The notes beneath the pieces are model-generated. The model was not told where the DNA came from. It saw nothing but the letters and a program-made list of their open reading frames with translations, and ran no database searches. A stretch of DNA of 64,000 bases from Nitrospirota bacterium (GTDB lineage: Bacteria; Nitrospirota; Thermodesulfovibrionia; Thermodesulfovibrionales; UBA1546): positions 62,001-126,000 of the forward strand of contig WPIF01000004.1 of NCBI GenBank assembly GCA_009773185.1. Reading direction: 5' to 3'. Shown here piece after piece: positions 32,770 to 41,395 of this stretch. The position numbers and the translations under genes were made by a program. The stretch's first letter is position 1. The number at the start of each line of letters is the position of its first letter.

Positions 32770-33162
32770 TTATCTCTTCGAGAACTGGAATCTCTTTCTT
32801 GCGCCCTTCTGGCCGTACTTCTTTCTCTCTTTTTCTCTCGGGTCTCTTGTTAAAAAACCTTCTTTTTTAAGTTTCAGCCTGAGGTCACTGTCTATGGAAA
32901 CGAGCGCCCTTGAGATGCCATGCCTTAGTGCGCCTGCCTGGCCGGTTGGCCCGCCGCCTATAACCTTTGCGCTTATGTTGTATTTGCCTGACATACCCGC
33001 AAGTTCCAGTGGCTGCCTTATCATCATCTGCAGGGTTTCACGGGGGAAATATGCGGCAAGGGATTTTTCGTTGACAAGTATCTGCCCGCTGCCCGGAGAC
33101 ATATTCACCCTTGCAATAGATGTCTTTCTTCTTCCCGTGGCGCTATATTTGATTTCAGCCAT
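32770..33162 (-). CDS. rpsI: Ribosomal protein uS9
   Basis: A 130-residue small-subunit protein with the standard pattern: [14 protein letters not shown] at the start, [19 protein letters not shown] in the middle and the basic C-terminus [16 protein letters not shown] that reaches the P-site tRNA. It follows rplM directly, the conserved L13-S9 operon. Confidence 0.98.
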   Translation of the reverse strand: MAEIKYSATGRRKTSIARVNMSPGSGQILVNEKSLAAYFPRETLQMMIRQPLELAGMSGKYNISAKVIGGGPTGQAGALRHGISRALVSIDSDLRLKLKKEGFLTRDPREKERKKYGQKGARKRFQFSKR

Positions 33163-33600
33163 TTAAAACTCCTTATATTGTAAAATTTCTGGTTTTTGAG
33201 CCATATGCGGGTGTTCGTTTCCTCTGTATACCTTGAGCTTCTTCAGCATTGCCCTGCCGAGCCTGTTCTTTGGAAGCATCCCCCATACAGCATCTGTTAT
33301 AACTTTATCAGGTTCTTTGGCAAGCCGTTCCTTTAGAGGTTTGGCCTTTATGCCGCCGGGGTAGCCTGAGTGGTGATAATAAATCTTGTCATCGAGTTTT
33401 TTGCCTGTAACCTTTACCTTTTCGGCATTTACGACTACAACAAAATCGCCTGTATCAACATTCGGGGTGAACACAGCTTTATTTTTACCGCGCAGATGTA
33501 CGGCAATCTTTACAGCAAGCCTCCCAAGGATTGCGTCCCTGGCATCTACAACGTACCACTTATGTTCAGTATCAGTTTTTTTAGCAAATTGGGTTTTCAT
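33163..33600 (-). CDS. rplM: Ribosomal protein uL13
   Basis: A 145-residue large-subunit protein: [42 protein letters not shown] and [16 protein letters not shown] are typical. The start at 33600 gives the usual length and has GAAGG upstream; the open frame extends to 33645. The first base of rpsI follows immediately. A promoter lies about 60-90 bases upstream. Confidence 0.98.
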   Translation of the reverse strand: MKTQFAKKTDTEHKWYVVDARDAILGRLAVKIAVHLRGKNKAVFTPNVDTGDFVVVVNAEKVKVTGKKLDDKIYYHHSGYPGGIKAKPLKERLAKEPDKVITDAVWGMLPKNRLGRAMLKKLKVYRGNEHPHMAQKPEILQYKEF

Positions 33601-33662
33601 CCCTTCACCTTCCCTTGAGATTTCCTCGTAAAGATTGATCCGCATGAGCGGAAAGAGTAATC

Positions 33663-33692
33663 ATAATAATAGAAATGCCCATGAATTGTCAA
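33663..33692 (-). promoter_or_regulatory. Promoter of the rplM-rpsI operon
   Basis: On the minus strand: TTGACA (33692-33687), an 18-base spacer and TATTAT (33668-33663), giving a leader of about 55 bases before rplM. Confidence 0.6.
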
Positions 33693-33878
33693 TATCAGCG
33701 CTGCTAAGTTTTAAAATCCGGACAGATGATATTACTTTAAACATCAGGCCAAATACAGAAGATTGCTCTTGTTATAAAGCGGTTATCAGCCTGTCTTTAC
33801 AGAATTTAAAGGGTATATTAAGGCTATGACTGTTAATTGACACTCTTTGTCCATATATGATATTTTTAATATAGGAAC

Positions 33879-36191
33879 ATGTCGGATAAAGCAGCGATAA
33901 TAAAAGAAGCCCAGAAGTATCTTGCGAGGGGCCAGGTAGATAAGGCAATAGCAGAATGGGAAAAGCTTGCAAAAGAGACCCCTGATGCTAACACCTATAA
34001 TACTATCGGAGACCTCTATTTCAAGAAAGGCGATAAAGCTCCTGCTGTAGAATTTTTCCATAAGGCGGCGCGTTTTTTCAGGGATGAAGGATTTTCTCTT
34101 AAGGCCTTAGCCCTGTATAAGAAGATATTAAATATTGACCCTTCGAATACAGATGCTATGAATGCCCTTGGTGAGTTAAGCGAGGAAAAAGGGATGGCAA
34201 CTGACGCCATAAAATATTATCTTGCCAGCGCAGACATACTTTCCAAGGAAGGCAAGAAAGATGCCCTGCTGCGCACTTATGACAAAATCCTGAACCTTTC
34301 TCCGTCTAACATTTCATTGAGGAATAAGGTCGCGGAGCTTTTTATAAAGGAAGGCCTTCAGATCGAGGCAGCAAAAGAATATCTGCACATAGCAAGATTG
34401 TACGACGATAAGGATGACATCAATAATGCGAAAGGATATTTCAAAAAGGCGCTGGAACTCCAGCCTAATAACAAAGAGGCATTGTTTGGGCTGAGTTCTG
34501 TATTTGAGAAAACAGGAGATTCAAAGCAGTCTTTAGAGTATGCAAAAAAGGCAGTTGAGCTTTCTCCGGATGATGCTGTGCTTTCCTTAAAATGTGCGCA
34601 GCTTCTGGTCGCCCAGGAGTCTTTTGCAGATGCATTGCAATATGTATCCAGGGTTATTGAGGCAGAGCCATCAAATATCACGGCAAGAAAACTGCTCGGA
34701 GAAATATACCTGAAGGAAGGGGACGAACAAAAGGCATGGAAAGAATACAGCATGGTGATAGATGAGATGGTGTTTGAGGAGAAGATTGATGAGGCCATAG
34801 ACACCCTGACATTGTTTAAGGATGTTGAACCTGTTGAGACAAGGAAGAAGCTGGTGTCGCTCTACAAACAAAAAGAGAATCACGAGGCTGCATTTATCGA
34901 ACTGGTTTTTCTTGGCGATGCTTTTGTCCTCTCAGATGGAATGCTGAAGGAGGCCTTGAATTGTTATCGTGAGGCAGTACAGATACATCCTGATGATACT
35001 GAGTTACAGGGGAAAGTAGCTGACATTGAAAGGGAGTTGGGAGAAGATCAGGTGTCGGTAAAAGCTGAAAAATCAGTTGAGGAGTCTCTGGCAGAGGCAG
35101 ACATATTTCTCAGATATGGCCTTTACGACGAAGCAAGGGCGCTTCTTGAAAATATTAAGATAAGAGAACCCCGGGATATTGATATTCATGCAAAACTTAA
35201 AACTTTATATATAGACACAGGTGATAAAGAACAGGCCGTGGCCGAGTGCCTTGTTCTTGCAGAGCTTTACGGCAGCGCAGGCAATATGGAACAGAAAGAG
35301 GGGATACTCAAAGAAGCCTATGATATAAGCCCTGAGGATCCCAGGCTGCTCGAAAGGGCATCCATGCAGCCTTCGGCAGAATTCGTAGCGCCTGTTTCAG
35401 AAACGGCTGCTCCGGGTGCAGGTATTGAGGACTACAGTGAAGACATGTCAGAGGCCGAGTTCTATTTAAGGCAGGGGTTATCTGAGGAGGCAAAGGCCAT
35501 ATATCATAAACTCCTGAAGCTCTTCCCTGACAACGAAGAACTAAAACAGAAACTTTTGGCGGTAGAAGTCTCTACGCCGGAAGAAGCCGTCGCAAAAGAG
35601 GAGGCAATAAAAGAGTTTGCCGGAAAGCCGGTTGAGGAATTTGTGGCCCCGGAAGCGCTTGAGGCGCATGAAGCGCCGGAGCCTGCACTGGAAAACGATG
35701 TGCTTGATATATTCGAGGAGTTTAAAAAAGGCCTTGAAAAAGAGGTAGGGACAGAGGATTCAGAGACGCACTATAATCTCGGTATTGCCTATAAGGAGAT
35801 GGGGCTGATAGACGATGCAATAAGGGAGTTTCAGGTATCGAAGAATGATCCAAAGAGATTGGCCCAGTCGATAAATATGCTCGGAATATGTTATATGTCT
35901 AAGGGCCTGTTTTCCCTTGCAATTGAATCTTTCAGCAATGTGCTTGGGAAAATAGAAACAAGGGATGAGTCATACTGGGGTGTAAAATACGACCTTGCAG
36001 AGGCATATGAAAAAAACGGAGATGTTGCAGAGGCGCTTGAGTTCTATACAGGAGTGTACGGGTGGAATTCAAAGTTCAGGAATGTTTCAGAAAAGATTAA
36101 TCTGTTGAAAGTAATGGTTGCAGGAGCATCTTCAAAACCTGTAATATCAGAAAAGCAGAAGATAAAAAAGGAAAGGGTTTCTTACTTGTAG
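33879..36191 (+). CDS. Large tetratricopeptide-repeat scaffold protein
   Basis: A 770-residue protein without signal peptide or membrane segment. Residues about 1-400 hold eight to nine TPRs (AIAEWEKLAKETPDANTYNTIGDLYFKKGD and similar). A mid region (about 400-520) repeats the pattern SEAEFYLRQGLSEEAKAIY. An acidic linker (about 560-620) leads to a last TPR block (ETHYNLGIAYKEMGLIDDAIREF). It is probably a cytoplasmic scaffold for an envelope or motility machine. The ExeA-like ATPase starts three bases downstream, so they act together. A promoter-like TTGACA sits at 33837. Confidence 0.8.
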   Translation: MSDKAAIIKEAQKYLARGQVDKAIAEWEKLAKETPDANTYNTIGDLYFKKGDKAPAVEFFHKAARFFRDEGFSLKALALYKKILNIDPSNTDAMNALGELSEEKGMATDAIKYYLASADILSKEGKKDALLRTYDKILNLSPSNISLRNKVAELFIKEGLQIEAAKEYLHIARLYDDKDDINNAKGYFKKALELQPNNKEALFGLSSVFEKTGDSKQSLEYAKKAVELSPDDAVLSLKCAQLLVAQESFADALQYVSRVIEAEPSNITARKLLGEIYLKEGDEQKAWKEYSMVIDEMVFEEKIDEAIDTLTLFKDVEPVETRKKLVSLYKQKENHEAAFIELVFLGDAFVLSDGMLKEALNCYREAVQIHPDDTELQGKVADIERELGEDQVSVKAEKSVEESLAEADIFLRYGLYDEARALLENIKIREPRDIDIHAKLKTLYIDTGDKEQAVAECLVLAELYGSAGNMEQKEGILKEAYDISPEDPRLLERASMQPSAEFVAPVSETAAPGAGIEDYSEDMSEAEFYLRQGLSEEAKAIYHKLLKLFPDNEELKQKLLAVEVSTPEEAVAKEEAIKEFAGKPVEEFVAPEALEAHEAPEPALENDVLDIFEEFKKGLEKEVGTEDSETHYNLGIAYKEMGLIDDAIREFQVSKNDPKRLAQSINMLGICYMSKGLFSLAIESFSNVLGKIETRDESYWGVKYDLAEAYEKNGDVAEALEFYTGVYGWNSKFRNVSEKINLLKVMVAGASSKPVISEKQKIKKERVSYL

Positions 36192-36194
36192 AGT

Positions 36195-37022
36195 ATGGAT
36201 TATCTTGAGTATTACAGTTTAAAAGAGCACCCGTTTTCGAATGTTGTTGATAACAGGTTTTATTATAAGGGCACACAGCATTCAGAAGCGTTGGTAAGGC
36301 TGAAATACGCCATTGATACAAAAAAGGGGCTGGCGGTTGTTATTGGCGATATAGGGACAGGCAAGACCACATTGGCGCGCAGGCTTCTCGAGGAGCTTGA
36401 CGAGAGTGTTTATGAGGCAGTCCTTCTTGTTGTAATCCATTCTGCGGTAAGCGCGGACTGGCTGCTGAAGAAACTCGCAATACAGCTTGGCGTGGCAGAT
36501 GTAAAAGACGACAAGGTTGAGCTTCTGAGCCAGATATACAGAAGGCTTTATGAACTGGGTGAGCAGGGGAAAGCGGCAGTAGTTATTATTGATGAGGTCC
36601 AGATGCTTAAGTCCAAAGAGATAATGGAAGAATTCAGGGGCCTGTTAAATATGGAGATGCCCGAAGGAAAGATGGTGAACTTCATATTTGTCGGCCTGCC
36701 CGACTTGGACAGCGTGCTGTCGCTTGACGAGCCGTTAAAGCAGAGGGTTGCTGTAAGGGTGAGGCTGAGGGCGCTTTCTGAAGAAAATACAAAGGACTAT
36801 GTAGTCCATAGAATGCATGTAGCCGGCTGTCCCAAAAATCCGTTCACGGATGGTGCAATAAAGGTTATCTTCCAGTATTCAAGCGGAGTTCCGCGGCTGA
36901 TAAATACTATTTGCGACAACGCGCTTCTTGATGGATATCTGTTCAAGGCGAATGCAATAGACGAGGCAATTATAAGGGCAGTTGCCGTTGATCTCGGGCT
37001 GAACGGGGAAGGAAAGATATAG
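36195..37022 (+). CDS. ExeA/GspA-like AAA ATPase
   Basis: A 275-residue AAA protein of the type that helps assemble secretins or envelope complexes. The N-terminus (YYSLKEHPFSNVVDNRFYY) is typical of ExeA-like proteins. Walker A is GDIGTGKTT, Walker B is AVVIIDEVQML, and the C-terminal lid has GVPRLINTICDNALL. Unlike Aeromonas ExeA it lacks the periplasmic peptidoglycan-binding part. Its 3' end overlaps the convergent lipoprotein gene by 53 bases. Confidence 0.87.
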   Translation: MDYLEYYSLKEHPFSNVVDNRFYYKGTQHSEALVRLKYAIDTKKGLAVVIGDIGTGKTTLARRLLEELDESVYEAVLLVVIHSAVSADWLLKKLAIQLGVADVKDDKVELLSQIYRRLYELGEQGKAAVVIIDEVQMLKSKEIMEEFRGLLNMEMPEGKMVNFIFVGLPDLDSVLSLDEPLKQRVAVRVRLRALSEENTKDYVVHRMHVAGCPKNPFTDGAIKVIFQYSSGVPRLINTICDNALLDGYLFKANAIDEAIIRAVAVDLGLNGEGKI

Positions 37023-37743
37023 TCTTTATCTGTAATTTCACTGTATATCTTGAGAGTTCTATCTTTATCTTTGAGGGGTACCAGAAATTTTCATTGCTTA
37101 CAGGGCCCTCATAAAAAATCCTGAGTTCCCTGCCGTTATCAAGTTCTATTGTCTGATGAGTCGGCAGCATTGTTTTTTTGTCAATAGCAATGCTCTGCCA
37201 TGAATTCCTGAGCTGATAGATTCCGTTTTGCTCTTCTATGGTATAGTCTTTAATCATCCACCAGAGAATGCTGTTTCGTAAACCGTCTACAAGAATTATT
37301 TTTTTATTTCTGCTGAGTTCGGGCTCGCTTTTAATAATGCCGTTTGCCTCTGTCAGTTCTGCTACGAGGAAACCTAATGAGTAAATCCGCAGGTCTAAAG
37401 TCTCATCTGTGAGTTCAAGGGCTGCATCTCCTGTTATTATGCTGTCATCTTTTTCAAACTCAACATAGAAGGTTGCTGCAACGCTTTTTATGTCGCTGCG
37501 CTCGGCAATGGTTTTTTTAATATCACTGCCTTCGTAATTGGGCAGTTCTACTCTCTTTGTTGAGCAGGAAGCCAGCAAAACCAGAGCAGAAGAGCAGAAG
37601 AGCAAAAGTCCGGCAGAATAAAAAATCCTTTTTGTTATTTTGCTGATAGCTGATAGCTCTCCTCGGCGAGTCGCCTGGGGCGACTGACAGCTGACAGCTG
37701 TCTTTTTACCGTATTCCAATGGCTTCAAGTGCATCTTCAACAT
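36970..37743 (-). CDS. Outer-membrane lipoprotein, LolB/DUF4292-like; start uncertain
   Basis: The recognisable protein starts at a lipoprotein signal (GLLLFCSSALVLLASC) and continues as a beta-rich half-barrel (SDIKSVAATFYVEFEKDDSIITGDAALEL), similar to LolB-like or DUF4292 lipoproteins. No ATG, GTG or good ribosome-binding site lies close to the signal peptide. The only ATGs in frame are inside the end of radA (37743, 37734), and translation from them runs through a repeat at 37656-37700 that adds about 20 residues. Either the repeat is translated or an unusual start is used. Confidence 0.68.
   Translation of the reverse strand: MLKMHLKPLEYGKKTAVSCQSPQATRRGELSAISKITKRIFYSAGLLLFCSSALVLLASCSTKRVELPNYEGSDIKKTIAERSDIKSVAATFYVEFEKDDSIITGDAALELTDETLDLRIYSLGFLVAELTEANGIIKSEPELSRNKKIILVDGLRNSILWWMIKDYTIEEQNGIYQLRNSWQSIAIDKKTMLPTHQTIELDNGRELRIFYEGPVSNENFWYPSKIKIELSRYTVKLQIKTISFLPRSARDQRQLPL
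37640..37702. repeat. Heptamer units plus 29-bp dispersed repeat (copy 2) at the lipoprotein start
   Basis: GCTGATA units at 37641-37658 and GACAGCT units at 37685-37699 flank the 29-base sequence 37656-37684 that is identical to 30294-30322. The reading frame of the lipoprotein gene stays open through the block. Confidence 0.85.
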
Positions 37744-39061
37744 CCTTTACCCCGAATATCTCAAGTCCAAAAAATTCCTTGAGCCTGCCCTGATTGGTCC
37801 TGGACATTACCGCCTTTTTAAACCCTATCTTTGCAGCCTCTTTAATCCTCTGTTCTGCGTATGCAACGGCCCTTATCTCACCGGAAAGGCCGACCTCTCC
37901 AAACATGAACACCTTTGGGTCAATGGGTATCTCCCTGAGAGAAGATGCTATTGTTGTTACAATCCCCAGGTCAATTGCAGGCTCGATGATTTTAAGCCCG
38001 CCGACAACATTTATGAATATGTCCATCCCGCCCAGGTGCAGCCCTGCATTTTTCTCAAGCACTGCGGTCAGGAGATTTACCCTGTTAAAATCCACCCCGA
38101 TACTTGTCCTTCTCGGCATCCCAAATGTTGTCGGCGATACCAATGCCTGAATCTCAACCATCAAGGGCCTTGTGCCTTCTATGCTTGCAATAACTGTTGA
38201 ACCCGAGACATTAAGAGGCCTTTCTGCCAGAAATAATTCAGAAGGGTTTTCTATTTCAGAAAGCCCTGCATCAGTCATCTCAAATACGCCTATCTCATTT
38301 GTTGAACCGAAACGGTTCTTGACAGTCCGTAATATTCTATAGGGATGCCCCCTGTCTCCTTCAAAATAAAGGACAGTATCAACTATATGTTCCAGTACTC
38401 TGGGGCCTGCAATTGCGCCTTCTTTTGTAACATGGCCGACTATGAATACAGGGATTTCAGACTTCTTGGCAAAAAGCATGAGCCTTGCCGCACACTCCCT
38501 CACCTGGCCGACTGAACCCGGAGCTGAGAATATCTCCTCTGTGTACATTGTCTGGATTGAGTCAACGACAATCACGCCGGGGTTGAGTTTTGAGGCTGTA
38601 TCAATAATGCCTTCAAGAGATGTTTCAGCAAGAAGGATTATCCTGTCGGAATCTATTGAGAGCCGCTCCGCCCTCATCTTTATCTGTTCGGGAGATTCCT
38701 CGCCTGACACATAAAGGGCGCTCTCATATTTTTTGGAGAGCCCTGACATTGCCTGCATGAGAACTGTTGATTTTCCTATTCCAGGGTCGCCGCCGACAAG
38801 GATTACAGAGCCTGCAACAACCCCGCCGCCGAGAACCCTGTCAAGTTCTTTTATGCCGGTCTTTGTCCTTTTTTCTTTTCCGCTGGTTATTGTATTCAGG
38901 GGCTGGGGTTCCGGCCTGCCTGACGGCCTTCTGCCTTGCCTGCTCTCTTTTTTCTCCTCGACAAGGGTGTTCCATTCCCCGCAGTCAGGACATTTGCCGA
39001 GCCACTTGGGGCTGACATATCCGCAGGCCTGGCACTGGAAGAAGGTCTTAACTTTTGCCAT
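37706..39061 (-). CDS. radA: DNA repair protein RadA
   Basis: A RecA-like helicase that promotes branch migration in recombination. The N-terminal zinc finger is CQACGYVSPKWLGKCPDCGEW, Walker A is GDPGIGKST, the RadA signature is KNRFGSTNEIGVFEM, and the C-terminal Lon-protease-like domain follows. About 451 residues is normal. ATG 39061 lies just after the argB stop; a TTG at 39067 with GGAG five bases upstream overlaps argB and is an alternative start. Confidence 0.97.
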   Translation of the reverse strand: MAKVKTFFQCQACGYVSPKWLGKCPDCGEWNTLVEEKKESRQGRRPSGRPEPQPLNTITSGKEKRTKTGIKELDRVLGGGVVAGSVILVGGDPGIGKSTVLMQAMSGLSKKYESALYVSGEESPEQIKMRAERLSIDSDRIILLAETSLEGIIDTASKLNPGVIVVDSIQTMYTEEIFSAPGSVGQVRECAARLMLFAKKSEIPVFIVGHVTKEGAIAGPRVLEHIVDTVLYFEGDRGHPYRILRTVKNRFGSTNEIGVFEMTDAGLSEIENPSELFLAERPLNVSGSTVIASIEGTRPLMVEIQALVSPTTFGMPRRTSIGVDFNRVNLLTAVLEKNAGLHLGGMDIFINVVGGLKIIEPAIDLGIVTTIASSLREIPIDPKVFMFGEVGLSGEIRAVAYAEQRIKEAAKIGFKKAVMSRTNQGRLKEFFGLEIFGVKDVEDALEAIGIR

Positions 39062-39063
39062 TC

Positions 39064-39942
39064 TCAAACTATCTCCGTCCCTATGCCCTCTTTTGTAAAT
39101 ATCTCAAGCAGGAGGCAGTGAGAGATGCGGCCGTCGATTATATGTGTCTTTGAGACTCCGTTTTCAATAGCCTTGACGCAGGCGTTTACCTTGGGTATCA
39201 TGCCCCCTGAGATTGTGTTGTCAGAAAGCAGTTTCTTAATATTTTTCCCTGTGAGGGTCGAGATTGTATTTCCTTTTTTATCTTTTATGCCCGGCACATC
39301 TGTGAGCAAAATGAGTTTTTCGGCCTTCAGTTTTGAGGCTATGGCTGAGGCGACAAAATCAGCATTTATATTAAGGGTTTCTCCATGCCGGCCTATGCCA
39401 ATCGGAGATATAACAGGGATGAATCCTTCTTTTTCAAGGCTTTTGATAACTTGTGAGTTTATATCTGTTACCTCGCCTACCAGTCCAAGGTCAATTATCT
39501 CTTCAACGGCTGTATCAGCTGAAGTCTTTTTCATGAGCTTCTTTTTTGCCTTTATAAGTTCTCCGTCTTTTCCGCTTAAGCCGATAGCTTTTCCGCCGTG
39601 CTTGTTTATCAATGAAACTATCTCCTTGTTCACAAGCCCGCCGAGCACCATCTCAACAATGTCCATTGTCTCTTTATCCGTGACGCGCTGGCCATGGATA
39701 AATTTAGGTGTCTTTCCCATCTTCTCCATTGTTGAGCTTATCTTTGGCCCGCCGCCGTGCACAATCACAGGCCGGATGCCTATGAAGCTCAGGAGGGAAA
39801 TGTCCTGAGCAAAGGAATCCTTTAAGTGTTCTTCTGTCTGTGCAGCGCCGCCGTATTTTATTACAAAGGTCTTTCCCGAGAAAGTCCTTATATACGGTAA
39901 TGCCTCAATTAAAATATTTGCCTTTGTGATTATGTCTTTCAT
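39064..39942 (-). CDS. argB: Acetylglutamate kinase
   Basis: Second step of arginine synthesis. The amino-acid-kinase fold is shown by FVIKYGGAAQ, IRPVIVHGGGPKI, NINADFVASAIASKLKAEKLILLTDVPG and GGMIPKVNACVKAIENGV. The 292-residue length and the N-terminal helix (MKDIITKANILIEALPYI) suggest the arginine-inhibited hexameric form. It is followed directly by radA. Confidence 0.97.
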   Translation of the reverse strand: MKDIITKANILIEALPYIRTFSGKTFVIKYGGAAQTEEHLKDSFAQDISLLSFIGIRPVIVHGGGPKISSTMEKMGKTPKFIHGQRVTDKETMDIVEMVLGGLVNKEIVSLINKHGGKAIGLSGKDGELIKAKKKLMKKTSADTAVEEIIDLGLVGEVTDINSQVIKSLEKEGFIPVISPIGIGRHGETLNINADFVASAIASKLKAEKLILLTDVPGIKDKKGNTISTLTGKNIKKLLSDNTISGGMIPKVNACVKAIENGVSKTHIIDGRISHCLLLEIFTKEGIGTEIV

Positions 39943-39993
39943 GGTTGTAACTCCATTATAAATAATTTTATGTAATGAGAGGAATATCTTTTC

Positions 39994-40575
39994 TCATTTT
40001 TTTTCAAAACATGGCATACACACCATCTTGCCATTTTTTATCCTGAGTCTTGGCTCCATAGTCTTTTCCCTGCATTTCTCGCAACGCAGGCCCGGATATA
40101 TCCTTGCCTCATCAGGCAGGGCGACCTTAATGTTTTTGATTTTAAAAAGCGCGCTATCTTTTGCCTTAAGAATGGAATCTATCTTTCGTGTTTTCCTTTT
40201 GTGGACAGCTTTCATGACTGTTTTTGAACGGTCGCCTTTCATATATTTTTGCCACATCTCTTTTTCCTTTTCAGTTTCAGGCGGCGGTGTCCAGTCAATA
40301 GATATCCTGATAGCCTTGCCCGATGGCCTTTTTATGAACGTATAAACCTGCTTGCCGTAATCTTTAAATATCAGGTTTCCCTTCCCGAAGGTGCATCCTG
40401 TCATGACCTGAACTGCGTCAACAGCGCATGAGTTGTTTTCGACAATTGCAACAATCTCTTCATCAGAGGCTTTCCTGCCGAGTTCTTTCAGGGCAAATGC
40501 AGATACTCTGTAACCGAGCACAAGGCCCGGGCACACATGGCCGTGAAACTTAACAACCTCATCGAACTTTTTCAT
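39994..40575 (-). CDS. FmdE-family protein with C-terminal zinc ribbon
   Basis: A 193-residue protein. Residues 1-110 match the FmdE domain (FHGHVCPGLVLGYRVSAFAL, NNSCAVDAVQVMTGCTFGKGNL), first known from formylmethanofuran dehydrogenase subunit E. The C-terminus has CEKC and CMPC, a four-cysteine zinc ribbon. Stand-alone FmdE proteins occur widely in anaerobes that lack methanogenesis, and their role is unclear; molybdenum or tungsten enzyme maturation is a common guess. It sits eight bases after rlpA. Confidence 0.88.
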   Translation of the reverse strand: MKKFDEVVKFHGHVCPGLVLGYRVSAFALKELGRKASDEEIVAIVENNSCAVDAVQVMTGCTFGKGNLIFKDYGKQVYTFIKRPSGKAIRISIDWTPPPETEKEKEMWQKYMKGDRSKTVMKAVHKRKTRKIDSILKAKDSALFKIKNIKVALPDEARIYPGLRCEKCREKTMEPRLRIKNGKMVCMPCFEKK

Positions 40576-40583
40576 GATTGATT

Positions 40584-41339
40584 TTATATCCTCTCGTCAT
40601 AATGCTTGATCAAGGTGCTGTATCCCTCATCTGCTAAGGCCTTTGCAACGCGGTAGGCGTCATCCTTTGTGCTGAATTTTCCAATATTAACTCTGAAATA
40701 GGTACTGTCATTTACTTCTGCCTTTGTGACATAAACTTTGCTGTATTTAAACTCAAGAGCTGTTTTCATGCGCGAGGCATTAGACATATCTTTGTACGAG
40801 CCAACCTGTATTGTGAAGGGCCCTTCACTGCCTGCCCTTGCAGGAGAATACCGCACCTCTTTAACATATCTTGTATCCCTGCCGAGATGTTCAATCCTGA
40901 CCTTGCCTGTTCCGGTGCCTATCAAGCCTATCTCTTTTGCACACGCGTAAGAGAGGTCCAGATCCCTTCCGGCGATAAACGGCCCGCGGTCATTTACGGT
41001 GCATTCCACACTTTTGTCGTTTGATATATTTGTCACCTTGAGCCTTGTTCCAAAAGGGTATTCCTTATGAGCGCATGTTTTTGTATACATATTGTAAAGC
41101 TCTCCTGATGACGTTGGCTTGCCGTGGAAATCAGACCCGTACCATGAGGCGACTATATTTTTAGATTTAGGGACAGCAGCATCAGGCGGTTTTGTACGAG
41201 GCGGTTTTGTCTCAGACGGGCTTGCCTTTGGATAGCTTTTCTCAGGATAAGCCTCATAATATATCGGCGCGCAGGAGGCAAATATAAAAAGTATCAGGAT
41301 GCAAGATGCAAGATGCATGATGCGGGATAAAAATATCAT
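40584..41339 (-). CDS. rlpA: RlpA-type septal-ring lipoprotein with SPOR domain
   Basis: An envelope lipoprotein related to lytic transglycosylases. The lipobox is FASC. A double-psi beta-barrel RlpA domain (about 80-165) carries VASWYGSDFHGKPTSSGELYN, GTRLKVTN and VNDRGPF. The C-terminal SPOR domain (about 180-250, GPFTIQVGSYKDMSNASRM) binds denuded peptidoglycan at the septum. Several in-frame ATGs exist (41381, 41339, 41318), none with a clear ribosome-binding site. The hydrophobic core of the signal peptide is encoded by a GATGCAA-type heptamer repeat, so the repeat has become part of the secretion signal. Confidence 0.87.
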   Translation of the reverse strand: MIFLSRIMHLASCILILFIFASCAPIYYEAYPEKSYPKASPSETKPPRTKPPDAAVPKSKNIVASWYGSDFHGKPTSSGELYNMYTKTCAHKEYPFGTRLKVTNISNDKSVECTVNDRGPFIAGRDLDLSYACAKEIGLIGTGTGKVRIEHLGRDTRYVKEVRYSPARAGSEGPFTIQVGSYKDMSNASRMKTALEFKYSKVYVTKAEVNDSTYFRVNIGKFSTKDDAYRVAKALADEGYSTLIKHYDERI

Positions 41340-41395
41340 GCGTTTTGAATCATGTGTTATGCATCGTATATCGTGAATCATGTATCTTGCTTTAG
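41296..41395. repeat. GATGCAA/ATGATTC heptamer-type repeats at the rlpA start
   Basis: Tandem GATGCAA units (41298-41318) are followed by scattered ATGATTC, ATGCATC and ATGTATC variants up to the hslU stop. The first part encodes the hydrophobic signal segment of rlpA. A related block lies at 43317-43391. Confidence 0.8.

Noticed and set aside
33601-33878. Search for an rplM leader RNA or riboswitch
   Set aside because: Only promoter elements could be supported; no convincing structured leader was visible by eye.
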